The notes: generated from the letters alone by a model not told the origin. A stretch of DNA of 64,000 nt from Neptuniibacter caesariensis (GCF_000153345.1 NZ_CH724127.1:658287-722286), one strand, 5' to 3'; shown: positions 45,360 through 55,715, numbered from the stretch's first letter. Numbers and translations are program-made.

Positions 45360-46382
45360 ATGAGTCAGGGTTACAATGTCGCCGTTGTTGGTGCAACGGG
45401 TATGGTGGGTGAAGCAATTCTGGAAATTCTTGAGCAGCGAGAGTTTCCTGTTGCTGAGTTGTTCTTGGTGGCAAGTGAGAACAGTGCGGGTAAAACCCTG
45501 CAATATAATGATAAGTCCCACCGGGTTGTTGCAATAGATGATTTTGATTTTTCGCAAGCGCAGATCGCATTCTTTACTGCGGGTGGTGCGGTATCTGAAG
45601 AGTACGCTCAGATCGCAGCGGATCAGGGTTGTATTGTTATCGATAATACATCCGCATTCCGGTATGAGTACGATGTTCCGCTGGTTGTGCCTGAGGTGAA
45701 TCCAGAGGCAGTGGCTGAGTACCCAAATCGTGGCATTATTGCTAATCCAAATTGTTCAACCATTCAGATGCTGCTTGCCGTTGCGCCTATTCACAGGCAT
45801 GCCTCTGTGAAACGCATCAATGTTGCGACCTATCAGGCTGTATCGGGATCTGGTAAAAGTGGTGTCGAAGAGTTGGCAGGCCAGACTGCAAAGCTACTTA
45901 ATGCGCAAACACCGGAAACAAATGTGTACCCTAAGCAGATCGCCTTCAATGTTCTGCCGCTGATTGATGAGCTACAGGAAAACGGGTATAGCCGCGAAGA
46001 GATGAAAATGGTCTGGGAAACACAAAAAATTCTCGGAGATGAATCGATTATGGTTAATCCGACCTGTGTAAGGGTGCCTGTTTTCTTCGGCCATAGCGAA
46101 GCGGTTCATATAGAATGTTGGGATCCGATCAGTGCGGAAGAGGTTAGGGAGTTGCTTGGTCATTCTGCAGGTGTCGAAGTGGTAGATAGCTCTGAAGAGG
46201 GAGGTTATGCAACGCCTGTGACTGAAGCTGCAAAGAATGATGAGGTATTCGTTAGTCGAATCCGGGAAGATATTTCCTGTGAAAATGCTATAAATTTATG
46301 GGTTGCAGCCGATAATGTTCGCAAGGGTGCCGCGCTTAACAGTGTTCAAATAGCAGAATTATTGACCCAGCAGTATATTTAA
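45360..46382 (+). CDS. second aspartate-semialdehyde dehydrogenase homologue (usg-like position)
   Basis: A 340-residue protein of the other Asd class. It has a Rossmann start VAVVGATGMVGEAILEILE, the complete Cys site IIANPNCSTIQMLLAVAPIH, the glutamine in NVATYQAVSGSGKSG, and Arg/His in CVRVPVFFGHSEAVHIE. All expected catalytic residues are therefore visible. In Pseudomonas and E. coli a related gene (usg) sits in this neighbourhood and is thought not to be the main Asd. Whether it is active here is unknown. fimV follows. Confidence 0.85.
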   Translation: MSQGYNVAVVGATGMVGEAILEILEQREFPVAELFLVASENSAGKTLQYNDKSHRVVAIDDFDFSQAQIAFFTAGGAVSEEYAQIAADQGCIVIDNTSAFRYEYDVPLVVPEVNPEAVAEYPNRGIIANPNCSTIQMLLAVAPIHRHASVKRINVATYQAVSGSGKSGVEELAGQTAKLLNAQTPETNVYPKQIAFNVLPLIDELQENGYSREEMKMVWETQKILGDESIMVNPTCVRVPVFFGHSEAVHIECWDPISAEEVRELLGHSAGVEVVDSSEEGGYATPVTEAAKNDEVFVSRIREDISCENAINLWVAADNVRKGAALNSVQIAELLTQQYI

Positions 46383-46425
46383 GGCGGTTTTGTAAGGGGA
46401 AATGCAAACAGTTGTTTGTATTCCC

Positions 46426-46455
46426 TTGACCCGTAAGCAGTTTATAAACAATACT
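46426..46455 (+). promoter_or_regulatory. candidate promoter and leader hairpin before fimV
   Basis: TTGACC (46426-46431), 18 bases, then AATACT (46450-46455). A perfect stem GATTTCG / CGAAATC with loop GATT follows at 46463-46480. An imperfect hairpin at 46394-46425 lies just before and may end the asd2 message. The match to a -10 box is moderate. Confidence 0.4.
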
Positions 46456-46526
46456 GTGAGAAGATTTCGGATTCGAAATCCTTAGGTCCTTGGTGATTTA
46501 GGGATGTATGGGAACAAGGGAAACTG

Positions 46527-49500
46527 ATGATGTTGCGAAAACTCGCCGTCAGCCTTGCCGTAGCAGGGATTATAAGTGCCACCAACGCTAATGCGCTTGG
46601 TCTGGGTGAAATCAAAGTTAAGTCTGCGCTGAATGAGCCGCTTAATGCAGAGATTAATCTGCTTCAGGTCAGGAAGCTCGGCCCGCTACAAATCCAGCCA
46701 AGAATGGCTGATATCGACGAGTTCGCGCTCGCCGGGTTGGATAAATCCCGTTTTCTAACCGATGTTAGCTTCCAGGTTAAGGTCAACCCAGATGGTACAG
46801 GTACCATTCTGTTGCGCTCGGATCGCCCTGTAAGAGAGCCATTCCTTAACTTCCTCGTTGAAGTAAACTGGCCTAACGGACGCTTGGTTCGGGAATATAC
46901 GCTTCTACTTGATCCGCCTGTATTTGACCCAACCCCCGTACAGAAAACTGTTCAGCCAGCTACTTATCCCGCGTCTAGTTCGTCTCAAGTCAGTTCCAAA
47001 TCGGTTAAATCGCAACCGCGAACACTGGCAGGTGGTTCGAACCAGGTATACGTAGATACTAAAGACACGCTTTGGTCTATTGCTGTAAAGCACAGGCCGA
47101 GCACGTCTGTTTCTGCTAAGAAGATGATGATCGCTTTGCAGAAAAAGAACCCGCATGCATTTGTTGATAACAACATCAACAAACTTAAAGCAGGTGTGAT
47201 TTTAGATCTTCCAACAATGGAAGAGATTAATCGCATGAATGCGAACGATGCAGCCCTGGAGGTTGTTCGTCAGACGTCAGAATGGAAATCTCAAGGGACT
47301 GAAAAAAAAGAACCTTTGGAGGCTTCCAAAAAGAAGGCCGTAACTGAGGTTGTGCCTGAAGAGCCAGCGCCCGCTCCAGAGGATGAAAAAGCTGCAGAAC
47401 TGAAGATTGTTACCCCTAAAGATAGCATTGAGCCTGAAGACGGTATGGCAACCGATCAGTCTGATGCGGAATCTGAAGATGCAGAAGCTGAAAAGCCTGC
47501 TTCTGAAGAGATGAAATCTGAAGAGGGTGCAGAAGCTGATGATGAAAAAGCTGCGCTGATTGAGCGTAATCAGGAATTAGAAGATCGCCTGAGTCAGTCA
47601 TTAGAAAATGTTGATAAGATTTCTCGTGAAAATGAAGAGCTGAATCAGCGCCTTGATTCTATCCAGTACGAACTGGAAAAATTGCGCGAGATGCTGGAGC
47701 TTAAAGATAAAGAGCTTTCAGCGCTCCAGCAGCAGGCAGAGCAGGCTAAAGCTGCACCGCCTCCACCACCTCCGCCTCCACCAGAAAAAAGTTTAATAGA
47801 TTCTATTCTGCAGTCGCCAACCATTCTGGGTGGAATTGGTGCAGCGCTCATTGCGCTGCTCGGTGGTTTGTTCTTCTTCCTGCGTCGCGGTAAAAAAGAT
47901 GAGGATGAAGGTGCAGATGAAGGGCTAGTGCAGGTTCCAGATGATCTGGATACCAGTGAGCCTGAAGTTGAAGCTGAAGCTGAGGAGTCTGCAGAAACAG
48001 ATGAAGCAGCTGATGCTGAAGCAGCAGATGACCTGGAGTCATTGGAAGATGCCGATGATCTTGAAATAGGTGATGATGAAGACCTATTAGATGACTCTGA
48101 TCTGGACCTTTCTGAAGACACAGAGCTGGATCTGACTGATGACAGTGATCTGGAAGATTTGGATGATCTGGATCTGGATATGGATATGGACCTGGATCTT
48201 GAAGAAGATTCAACGGCCAGCGATATCCTTGATACTGTAGATGAAGCGTCAGATGCAGAAGAGCTGCTTGATGACGATGAATTCGATTTAGGCCTGGATG
48301 ATGATCTTGACGATGAGCCTGTAGATTCTGATGTAGATGACAGCCTCGATGCGTTGCTTGAAGAGACTTCAGAGACTGAAGAGGCAGCAACTGATGACGT
48401 TGTAGAAGAGATCACCGAGGAAACTGATGCCTTAGACGATATTCTGGGCGAGGTTGAAACTGAGGAAGCTGCGGCTGAAGAACCCGATGAGTTAGACGAT
48501 ATTCTCGGCGAAGATGCTGATGATGCGCTCGATGATATTCTTTCTGAGGCTGATGATTCTGAAGATGAGATCGACCTTGGTTTGGATGATTCAGATCTTG
48601 AATTTGATGTGGCTGAGCCTGAGCCTGAAGCTCCTGATACTACAGAGGAAGTTGAGGCTGCGGAAGAAGATGATACCGATCTTGAATTCAGTGTAGATGC
48701 ACCGGAAGAGGAGCTGGTCGAAGAAACGCAAGACGTTGAGCTGGAAGAGGCTGCATCTGATGATGTAGAAGAGGAGCTTGATTTCGTAGTTGATGAAATG
48801 CCTGATCTCGAGATCCCTGAAGAGTCTGATGCGACTGATCAGGTAGAAGATTTAGCCGATCTGAGTGAGCTTGAAGAAACGGCAGAAGAACAGCTCGATG
48901 AAACGGGGCTTGATGAGTTACTCGACTCTGTTTCAGACGATGATATACAGGCGCTTGCAGCTGAAGCGGGTGAAGATGATGGTTTGGGTGATCTGGATTC
49001 AGTACTCGAAGATGTTGAAATCGATGAGGTTGAATCTCCTGGGTCTTCGGCCGATGTATCGGAAAGTGCTGAAGATGAGCTAGAAGCGTTGCTGGCCGAA
49101 GATCTGGATATGTCTGATCTTTCGGGAGATGCCGAAAGTGGCGAAGATACTGATGCCGACCTTGAGGCCATGCTTGCTGCAAACCCTGACCCCGATGAGG
49201 AAGTTTTGACTGGTCAGTTAGAGCCTGATGATGAAATTAATCTGGATGAGCTGGAATCTGATAGTACGCTTGATGATCTTCTGGCGCAGGTTGATGAGCA
49301 AACCGATCAGGAGATGGCCGAAGAACTTGAAGCTGAAATCGCAGAAAAAGCTGAGTCTGAATCGGATAGTGCTACTGATGATCTTGACTCAATGCTGGAT
49401 GATCTGGATATGGATCTTGCGGCAACTGCGGCCGGTGGTGCAGCAGCGGCAGCCGCTGTAGCAGCTACTTCGGGTAGTGATGAGGTCGAGCTTGAAGGTG

Positions 49501-49826
49501 ATGATTCAGCATCAGAGGATTTGGAAGCTGATCTTGATTCTGAACTTGATGCATTACTGAACGGTTCAGATGGTGATTTAGATCTTGAAGAAAGTGTAGT
49601 GGATGACGAGGACATGTCAGTGGATGAAGATTTTGATGAACTGGCAGGTTTGAATCTGCTTGAGGGAGCGGATGAGGTCGAAACTAAGCTGGATTTAGCT
49701 CGTGCATACATGGACATGGAAGACTTTGAAGGTGCGAAAGATATCCTGGAAGAGATTGCTTCCGAAGGCAGCGATGAGCAGAAACAAGAGGCGCAAGCGC
49801 TGATTAAGTCCATAAACGAAAAATAG
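46527..49826 (+). CDS. fimV: FimV-like polar hub protein with LysM domain
   Basis: A 1099-residue protein. A signal peptide ends near SATNANALG. A conserved beta domain (LGEIKVKSALNEPLNAEINLL) is followed by a LysM peptidoglycan-binding region near residues 170-230 (VDTKDTLWSIAVKHRP), a coiled coil (about 340-405), a proline run and one membrane helix (about 430-447, ILGGIGAALIALLGGLFFFL). The next 550 residues are cytoplasmic and extremely acidic (Asp/Glu with Leu, Ser and Thr), and the C-terminus holds the FimV TPR-like module (VETKLDLARAYMDMEDFEGAKDILEEI). FimV organises type IV pili and polar proteins in Pseudomonas. It precedes truA by one base. Confidence 0.93.
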   Translation: MMLRKLAVSLAVAGIISATNANALGLGEIKVKSALNEPLNAEINLLQVRKLGPLQIQPRMADIDEFALAGLDKSRFLTDVSFQVKVNPDGTGTILLRSDRPVREPFLNFLVEVNWPNGRLVREYTLLLDPPVFDPTPVQKTVQPATYPASSSSQVSSKSVKSQPRTLAGGSNQVYVDTKDTLWSIAVKHRPSTSVSAKKMMIALQKKNPHAFVDNNINKLKAGVILDLPTMEEINRMNANDAALEVVRQTSEWKSQGTEKKEPLEASKKKAVTEVVPEEPAPAPEDEKAAELKIVTPKDSIEPEDGMATDQSDAESEDAEAEKPASEEMKSEEGAEADDEKAALIERNQELEDRLSQSLENVDKISRENEELNQRLDSIQYELEKLREMLELKDKELSALQQQAEQAKAAPPPPPPPPPEKSLIDSILQSPTILGGIGAALIALLGGLFFFLRRGKKDEDEGADEGLVQVPDDLDTSEPEVEAEAEESAETDEAADAEAADDLESLEDADDLEIGDDEDLLDDSDLDLSEDTELDLTDDSDLEDLDDLDLDMDMDLDLEEDSTASDILDTVDEASDAEELLDDDEFDLGLDDDLDDEPVDSDVDDSLDALLEETSETEEAATDDVVEEITEETDALDDILGEVETEEAAAEEPDELDDILGEDADDALDDILSEADDSEDEIDLGLDDSDLEFDVAEPEPEAPDTTEEVEAAEEDDTDLEFSVDAPEEELVEETQDVELEEAASDDVEEELDFVVDEMPDLEIPEESDATDQVEDLADLSELEETAEEQLDETGLDELLDSVSDDDIQALAAEAGEDDGLGDLDSVLEDVEIDEVESPGSSADVSESAEDELEALLAEDLDMSDLSGDAESGEDTDADLEAMLAANPDPDEEVLTGQLEPDDEINLDELESDSTLDDLLAQVDEQTDQEMAEELEAEIAEKAESESDSATDDLDSMLDDLDMDLAATAAGGAAAAAAVAATSGSDEVELEGDDSASEDLEADLDSELDALLNGSDGDLDLEESVVDDEDMSVDEDFDELAGLNLLEGADEVETKLDLARAYMDMEDFEGAKDILEEIASEGSDEQKQEAQALIKSINEK

Positions 49827-49827
49827 A

Positions 49828-50679
49828 ATGACAGAAAAAAGTAGTATCGAGCCGCAAGGCTCTGAGACAGGGGCGATTTCGATCGCCCCTTATCGTTATG
49901 CTCTGTGTGTTGAATATTCGGGTGCAGAATATCGTGGTTGGCAGATCCAGCGCGAAGGTGATGTGCCCAGCATACAGGCGACAGTAGAAAAAGCGCTTTC
50001 AAAAATTGCGAATGCACCGGTATCAGTGATTTGCGCTGGCCGAACTGACGCGAGAGTTAATGCAACCTATCAGATTATCCATTTCGATAGCCCCGTAAGG
50101 CGCGACGAGCGTGCCTGGGTGATGGGTACTAACACCAATCTGCCGGATGATATTGCCATCCAGTGGGCTAAACAGGTACCTGAAAGTTTTCATGCGCGAT
50201 TCTCAGCCCTGGAAAGGCGCTATCGTTACCTTATCTATTCTAATCCAGTGAAACCGGCAATTTTGCCCAAAGGCATTACTTGGACCTACAAGGAGATGGA
50301 TGTAGCGCGTATGCAGGAAGCGGTCAAGCATCTTGTAGGCGAGCATGATTTTACCTCCTATAGGGCGGTAGGGTGTCAGGCACACAGCCCGGTCAGAACC
50401 GTGAAAGAGTTCAATGTCTATCGAGAAGGGCGTTTAGTCATACTGGATGTTCGAGCAAATGCTTTTCTTCATCATATGATTCGTAACTTTGCAGGGGTGC
50501 TGATGACGATAGGCTGTGGCGAAGCTGAACCTATCTGGGCAAAAGAGGTTTTGGATGCCCGTGATCGACGTCAGGGAGGGGTGACAGCGCCGCCGTTCGG
50601 CTTATATTTTGTGGATGCCAAGTACCCTGAGGAATTTGACCTGCCAAAATCACAAATTGGCCCCTATTTCCTTGCTTAG
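49828..50679 (+). CDS. truA: tRNA pseudouridine(38-40) synthase
   Basis: A 283-residue synthase. The catalytic Asp74 is in CAGRTDARVNATYQ. The usual sequence after Asp is AGVHA; here Gly and His are replaced by Arg and Asn. The rest is typical: VEYSGAEYRGWQIQ, FHARFSALERRYRYLIYS, HDFTSYRAVGCQA, and the C-terminal ANAFLHHMIRNFAGVLMTIG. A 20-residue N-terminal extension precedes the common start. It abuts fimV (one-base gap), as in Pseudomonas. Enzymatic activity seems likely. Confidence 0.92.
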   Translation: MTEKSSIEPQGSETGAISIAPYRYALCVEYSGAEYRGWQIQREGDVPSIQATVEKALSKIANAPVSVICAGRTDARVNATYQIIHFDSPVRRDERAWVMGTNTNLPDDIAIQWAKQVPESFHARFSALERRYRYLIYSNPVKPAILPKGITWTYKEMDVARMQEAVKHLVGEHDFTSYRAVGCQAHSPVRTVKEFNVYREGRLVILDVRANAFLHHMIRNFAGVLMTIGCGEAEPIWAKEVLDARDRRQGGVTAPPFGLYFVDAKYPEEFDLPKSQIGPYFLA

Positions 50680-50747
50680 TTAACTGACGAAGCTGTCTGG
50701 AATCTGCTAGAATCTGCAGTCTGATTTTGTTCAAGTGATGTAATTCT

Positions 50748-51371
50748 GTGGCAAGAACTCGCGTAAAAATATGTGGCATTACCCGTCTTGAGGATGCGTT
50801 GACAGCAATTGAGGCGGGTGCAGATGCGCTTGGCTTCGTTTTTTATGCGCCAAGTCCACGATCCGTTGAGGTTAAACAGGCAGCTGAGATTATTGCTCAG
50901 TTACCTGCATTTGTTACCACTACTGCGCTTTTTGTAAATGCCGAACGTGAATTCGTTGATCTGGTTATCCGTGATGCACGTATCGATTTGTTGCAATTCC
51001 ACGGTGATGAAGATGAGGCGTTCTGCAACAGTTTTAGCCGGCCTTACATCAAAGCACTAAGAATGAAACCTGAGTTGGATCTTAACGCCGAAGTGGCAAG
51101 TTTCTCTTCAGCTCAGGCAATCTTACTGGATGCCTATCGCCCAGGTATGCCTGGGGGGACCGGTGAGATTTTTGATTGGGATCGTATCCCTGAGCAACAT
51201 CCCGCACCTATCATCTTGGCTGGAGGGCTCGACAGCGGCAACGTGGCACAGGCTGTTGCTGCAGTAACCCCTTATGCTGTCGATGTCAGTGGTGGTGTTG
51301 AACAAAGCAAAGGCATTAAAGATGCCAATAAAATTAATATGTTTGTAAATGAGGTAACCCGTGCCAACTAA
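50748..51371 (+). CDS. trpF: phosphoribosylanthranilate isomerase
   Basis: A 207-residue TIM barrel. The catalytic Cys9 is in [28 protein letters not shown], and the general acid is Asp in [19 protein letters not shown]. The phosphate loop [15 protein letters not shown] and [17 protein letters not shown] complete it. It has a GTG start at 50748. The end overlaps trpB by 11 bases, so the two should be coupled. It acts in tryptophan synthesis. Confidence 0.95.
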   Translation: MARTRVKICGITRLEDALTAIEAGADALGFVFYAPSPRSVEVKQAAEIIAQLPAFVTTTALFVNAEREFVDLVIRDARIDLLQFHGDEDEAFCNSFSRPYIKALRMKPELDLNAEVASFSSAQAILLDAYRPGMPGGTGEIFDWDRIPEQHPAPIILAGGLDSGNVAQAVAAVTPYAVDVSGGVEQSKGIKDANKINMFVNEVTRAN

Positions 51372-52581
51372 CATAGATCTTAAAGCACTTTCTCAGTTGC
51401 CCGATAGTAATGGCCACTTTGGCCCTTACGGTGGTCGTTTCGTATCTGAAACTCTGATGGCTGCACTGAAGCAGTTAGAAGAAACTTATGAGAAATTGTG
51501 GCGAGATCCAGCGTTCCAGGAAGAATTTGACCGCGATCTGGCGCACTATGTTGGACGTCCTTCACCCTTATACTTCGCCAAGCATCTGACTGAAAAAGTC
51601 GGTGGCGCGAAGATCTTTCTGAAGCGTGAAGATCTGAACCACACGGGTGCCCATAAAGTTAATAACACTATTGGTCAGGCATTGTTGGCAAAATACACAG
51701 GTAAGCCCCGTGTAATTGCTGAAACGGGTGCAGGGCAGCATGGTGTAGCTTCGGCGACTGTTGCGGCTCGTCTGGGTCTGGAATGCCAGGTATACATGGG
51801 TGCAGAAGACGTTCAGCGTCAGGCATTGAATGTTTATCGTATGAAGCTGCTTGGCGCTGAGGTTATCTCTGTTGAGTCAGGTACACGTACGCTAAAAGAT
51901 GCGATGAATGAAGCGATGCGTGATTGGGTAACTAACGTTGATAACACCTTCTACATTATCGGTACAGCGGCAGGTCCACACCCGTATCCAAAGCTGGTGC
52001 GTGACTTCCAGTGCGTTATTGGCCGCGAAGCGCGTCAGCAATGTTTAGATCAAACGGGTCGTTTACCTGATGCGTTGGTCGCCTGTGTAGGTGGTGGCTC
52101 TAATGCGATCGGCCTTTTCCATCCGTTTATTGAAGATGCTGATGTGAAAATGTATGGCGTTGAAGCGGGCGGCTATGGCGTCGAAACAGGTCAGCACGCG
52201 GCGCCCCTTTCTGCCGGTAGCCCTGGGGTACTTCACGGTAATCGTACTTACCTGATGTCCGACGAAGGTGGTCAGATTCTGGGTACGCATTCTGTATCTG
52301 CGGGTCTTGATTACCCTGGTGTTGGTCCTGAGCATGCGTACCTCAAGGATACAGGGCGTGCAACTTACGTTGACGCAACCGATGAGGAAGCGATGGATGC
52401 ATTCCGTGCGCTGACCCGTGTTGAAGGTATCATGCCTGCAATTGAATCGAGCCATGCAGTGGCTTATGCGATGAAGTTGGCAAAAGAGATGGATAAAGAT
52501 CAGACAATTGTTGTGAACTTGTCTGGTCGTGGTGATAAAGATATTCATACGGTCGCACAGATCGATGGCATCAATATCTGA
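51361..52581 (+). CDS. trpB: tryptophan synthase beta chain
   Basis: A 406-residue PLP enzyme. The PLP-binding Lys99 is in [17 protein letters not shown], and the phosphate-binding glycine loop is [15 protein letters not shown]. Length and C-terminus ([15 protein letters not shown]) match TrpB1. It has a GTG start inside the end of trpF. With TrpA it condenses indole and serine into tryptophan. trpA follows after 20 bases. Confidence 0.97.
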   Translation: MPTNIDLKALSQLPDSNGHFGPYGGRFVSETLMAALKQLEETYEKLWRDPAFQEEFDRDLAHYVGRPSPLYFAKHLTEKVGGAKIFLKREDLNHTGAHKVNNTIGQALLAKYTGKPRVIAETGAGQHGVASATVAARLGLECQVYMGAEDVQRQALNVYRMKLLGAEVISVESGTRTLKDAMNEAMRDWVTNVDNTFYIIGTAAGPHPYPKLVRDFQCVIGREARQQCLDQTGRLPDALVACVGGGSNAIGLFHPFIEDADVKMYGVEAGGYGVETGQHAAPLSAGSPGVLHGNRTYLMSDEGGQILGTHSVSAGLDYPGVGPEHAYLKDTGRATYVDATDEEAMDAFRALTRVEGIMPAIESSHAVAYAMKLAKEMDKDQTIVVNLSGRGDKDIHTVAQIDGINI

Positions 52582-52601
52582 TTTGTGCGGAGATAAGGAA
52601 A

Positions 52602-53405
52602 ATGAGTCGAATTTCTTCAAGCTTTACAAAGCTTAAAACGGAAGGGCGTAAAGCGCTTATTCCCTATGTAACAGCAGGTGACCCGGCACCAGGTGTAACA
52701 GTTGGTCTGTTACACGCCATGGTAGAGGCCGGTGCAGACGTTATTGAACTGGGAGTACCATTCTCAGATCCAATGGCCGATGGTCCGGTTATCCAGTTGG
52801 CTTGTGAGCGTGCGCTTATGCATAACACGCGTCTGACTGATGTGCTGGAAATGGTCGCTGAATTTCGTCAGAAAGATGATGTTACACCGATCGTATTGAT
52901 GGGCTATCTAAATCCGATTGAGATTCTAGGTTATGAGCGTTTCGCTCAAGAAGCTCAGAAGGCGGGTGTTGATGGTGTGCTGACTGTGGATCTTCCACCG
53001 GAAGAGTCTCAGGAGTTTAATCAGATCATGCGTGAGCATGATATCGATACCATCTATCTGTTGGCGCCAACTACTGAAGAGTCACGCGTTAAATATGTGT
53101 GCGAAAATGGCAGTGGTTACCTGTATTATGTATCGGTAAAAGGTGTAACTGGCTCAGCATCGCTGGATGTTCAGTCGGTTGCTAACAAACTTGAAGTGGT
53201 GCGAAAGTACACTGACCTGCCACTTGGCGTTGGTTTTGGTATCAAAGATGCAGAATCTGCAACGTCGGTATCCAAAGTTGCTGAGGGCGTAATTGTCGGT
53301 AGTGTACTGGTAAATAAGATTGCAGAATTGGTAAAAGATCAGGACAATATTGCCCCTGAAGTCGCTGCAATTATCAACGATATGCGTACCGCAATGGACA
53401 GCTAA
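52602..53405 (+). CDS. trpA: tryptophan synthase alpha chain
   Basis: A 267-residue TIM barrel with both catalytic residues, Glu49 ([12 protein letters not shown]) and Asp60 (PMADGPVIQ), at their E. coli positions. The phosphate region [10 protein letters not shown] and GVIVGSVLV are intact. It cleaves indole-3-glycerol phosphate and passes indole to TrpB. It ends 18 bases before accD, the order found in several Oceanospirillales and Marinobacter-like genomes. Confidence 0.97.
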   Translation: MSRISSSFTKLKTEGRKALIPYVTAGDPAPGVTVGLLHAMVEAGADVIELGVPFSDPMADGPVIQLACERALMHNTRLTDVLEMVAEFRQKDDVTPIVLMGYLNPIEILGYERFAQEAQKAGVDGVLTVDLPPEESQEFNQIMREHDIDTIYLLAPTTEESRVKYVCENGSGYLYYVSVKGVTGSASLDVQSVANKLEVVRKYTDLPLGVGFGIKDAESATSVSKVAEGVIVGSVLVNKIAELVKDQDNIAPEVAAIINDMRTAMDS

Positions 53406-53423
53406 TAAGGTTTTTTAAAAAAG

Positions 53424-54353
53424 ATGAGTAACTGGCTGGAAAAAATTGTTCCTTCCCTGGCGCGTACAGATAAGAAACGCTCCAATATCCCGGAAGGCCT
53501 TTGGAAAAAATGCCCAAAATGTGAATCGGTTCTGTACCGCCCAGAGCTGGAAAAGAATCTGAATGTTTGTCCGAAATGTGATCATCACATGCGTCTCAAT
53601 GCGCGTCGTCGCCTTGAGTTGTTCCTGGACGAAGGTAATCGTCAGGAATTGGGTACAGATGTTGAACCAATCGATCGCCTGAAGTTTAAGGATTCTAAAA
53701 AGTATAAGGAACGTCTGTCGGCTGCTCAGAAGAGCACAGATGAGAAAGACGCCCTGATCGCTATGCGTGGTGAGCTGGAAGGCATGCCTGTGGTTGCGGT
53801 TGCTTTTGAATTTAGCTTCATGGGTGGTTCTATGGGTGCCGTTGTAGGCGAACGCTTTGTTCGTGCTGCAAATATTGCGCTGGAAGAGAATATTCCGTTT
53901 ATCTGTTTCTCTGCATCGGGTGGTGCACGAATGCAGGAAGCATTGTTCTCTTTGTTCCAGATGGCTAAGACCAGTGCAATTCTGGAGAAGCTGCGCCTTC
54001 AAGGGACGCCATACATCTCTGTTCTAACAGACCCTGTTTACGGTGGTGTATCCGCTTCATTGGCAATGTTGGGTGATTTAAATATCGCTGAACCTAAAGC
54101 GCTGATGGGTTTTGCAGGCCCACGTGTAATCGAGCAGACTGTTCGTGAGAAGCTGCCTGAAGGTTTCCAGCGTTCTGAATTCCTATTGGAACATGGTCAG
54201 GTGGATATGATCGTTAACCGTGGCGAAATGCGCGAGAAAGTAGGGCGAATTTTACGCAAATTCACTCATGCGGCGCCGATTGCTCCGGTTGAAACGGTTG
54301 AAGGTGAAGTGGTTTCTGAAAGCGAAGTGCCGCCGGCACCTGAAGCTCAATAA
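53424..54353 (+). CDS. accD: acetyl-CoA carboxylase carboxyltransferase subunit beta
   Basis: A 309-residue subunit with an N-terminal zinc ribbon (Cys30, Cys33, Cys49, Cys52) and the crotonase-type transferase domain, including [34 protein letters not shown] and [32 protein letters not shown]. It transfers carboxyl from biotin to acetyl-CoA for fatty-acid synthesis, paired with AccA encoded elsewhere. The C-terminal 20 residues are acidic and Pro/Ala-rich. A terminator follows. Confidence 0.97.
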   Translation: MSNWLEKIVPSLARTDKKRSNIPEGLWKKCPKCESVLYRPELEKNLNVCPKCDHHMRLNARRRLELFLDEGNRQELGTDVEPIDRLKFKDSKKYKERLSAAQKSTDEKDALIAMRGELEGMPVVAVAFEFSFMGGSMGAVVGERFVRAANIALEENIPFICFSASGGARMQEALFSLFQMAKTSAILEKLRLQGTPYISVLTDPVYGGVSASLAMLGDLNIAEPKALMGFAGPRVIEQTVREKLPEGFQRSEFLLEHGQVDMIVNRGEMREKVGRILRKFTHAAPIAPVETVEGEVVSESEVPPAPEAQ

Positions 54354-54376
54354 CCAATAGCCGAGATAGACAAATT

Positions 54377-54410
54377 GGCCGACGTGTAAACGCCGGCCTT
54401 TTTCTTTTTT
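54377..54410 (+). terminator. rho-independent terminator after accD
   Basis: Stem GGCCGACG / CGCCGGCC with one A-C mismatch and loop TGTAAA, followed by TTTTTCTTTTTT. It ends the trpFBA-accD run 24 bases after accD. Confidence 0.87.
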
Positions 54411-54455
54411 GATCTAAGTAAACTTAAAAGAATTACCCGCTGGTCGATAGTAGAT

Positions 54456-55715
54456 ATGGCAAAAGAGATGAACTTAACGCAGTGGCTCTCCTGGATGGAG
54501 CAATGCCACACCGCAGAGATTGATCTTGGACTGGATCGAGTCAGCCGCGTTGCTGATGAACTTCAGTTGGACTTGTCTTCGTCTACTGTGGTTACCGTGG
54601 CTGGGACCAATGGGAAAGGCTCCACCGTTAGCTATCTTAGTAGTATCTATCTACAAGCGGGTTATTCAGTGGGTGCCTATACTTCGCCACATTTCCTGCG
54701 CTATAACGAGCGAGTCAGGCTTAATGGCCTTGAAGCCACTGACGAACAGCTTTGCGACGCGTTTGAACGTATCGATCAGGCGCGAGGGCAGATTCCACTA
54801 ACTTACTTTGAATTTGGAACCCTGGCGGCGCTAATTATCTTTGCAGATACCAAGCCAGATCTTGTACTACTTGAGGTGGGTCTTGGGGGGCGCTTGGATG
54901 CGGTCAATATCATTGATGCGGATGTTTCGGTAGTAACAACAGTTTCGATAGACCATGTTGATTGGCTGGGCGATGACCGTGAGTTTATAGGCCATGAAAA
55001 GTCGGGCATTTTCCGTGCGGATAAGCCGGCTATCTGTGGCGATCTAAACCCGCCTGTTTCAGTTGCCAAATATGCAGCTGATATCGGAGCGGAGCTTTAT
55101 CAGGCAGACCAGCAGTTCAGTTTTGAGAAAACTAAAAAAGGCTGGCATTGGAAAGGATTAAATGCGGATGGTTCTGAGCAGATAATCAATGACCTGCCCT
55201 TACCATCGTTACCACTGCAAAATGCCTCTACCGCGATTCAGGTTTGTCAGCATATCCCATTAAATGTCAGTGCCGACCAGATCAAAACGGGGCTACAGAC
55301 GGCTACGTTAACTGGCCGTATGCAGAAGCTTGAGGTCGATGGTGTTAACTACTGGCTTGATGTAGCACATAACCCAGAAGCCGCAGAGCTATTGGCAAAA
55401 CGCATTAAGGATATGCCGAAGCCTGTTACTTTATTGCTGGGTATGCTGGCAGATAAGGACTGCCAGCAGGTTATAGACTTGATAACACCGGTCGTTGATA
55501 GCATCTATTTAACTGATCTGAATGTGCCTCGCGGACAAAAAGCCAGCGCTTTGGCAGCACTGCTCCCTTCTGGGGTGCATGCGTTGCAAGCGGATACCGT
55601 TAAATCTGCGATAGAACAGATCAAAAAGCACACCAACGCCGAAGAGAATGTTATTATCGCTGGATCATTCTTCACTGTTAGCGATGCGTTGTCAGAATTG
55701 GGCAAGGAAAAGTAG
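54456..55715 (+). CDS. folC: bifunctional folylpolyglutamate/dihydrofolate synthase
   Basis: A 419-residue ligase of the Mur family. It has the P-loop VAGTNGKGSTVSYLSSIY, SPHFLRYNERVRLNG, LLEVGLGGRLDAVNII and SIDHVDWLGDDREFIGHEKSGIFR, and the C-terminal DVAHNPEAAELLA. It adds glutamate to dihydropteroate and to folates. A start earlier than MNLTQWLSWM gives four extra residues, as used here. The following SPOR gene begins on the base after the stop, so coupling is likely. Confidence 0.95.
   Translation: MAKEMNLTQWLSWMEQCHTAEIDLGLDRVSRVADELQLDLSSSTVVTVAGTNGKGSTVSYLSSIYLQAGYSVGAYTSPHFLRYNERVRLNGLEATDEQLCDAFERIDQARGQIPLTYFEFGTLAALIIFADTKPDLVLLEVGLGGRLDAVNIIDADVSVVTTVSIDHVDWLGDDREFIGHEKSGIFRADKPAICGDLNPPVSVAKYAADIGAELYQADQQFSFEKTKKGWHWKGLNADGSEQIINDLPLPSLPLQNASTAIQVCQHIPLNVSADQIKTGLQTATLTGRMQKLEVDGVNYWLDVAHNPEAAELLAKRIKDMPKPVTLLLGMLADKDCQQVIDLITPVVDSIYLTDLNVPRGQKASALAALLPSGVHALQADTVKSAIEQIKKHTNAEENVIIAGSFFTVSDALSELGKEK

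Noticed and set aside
47645-48415. Long minus-strand open frame rich in Ser and Arg inside fimV, with a second at 48688-49182 and a third at 49307-50017
   Set aside because: They mirror GAT/GAA-rich codons of the acidic fimV region; the products are low-complexity Ser/His/Leu strings without domains, and no ribosome sites stand out.
52063-52620. 185-codon minus-strand frame opposite trpB, and a similar 195-codon frame at 53415-54002 opposite accD
   Set aside because: Both are shadows of highly conserved genes with full motifs on the plus strand.
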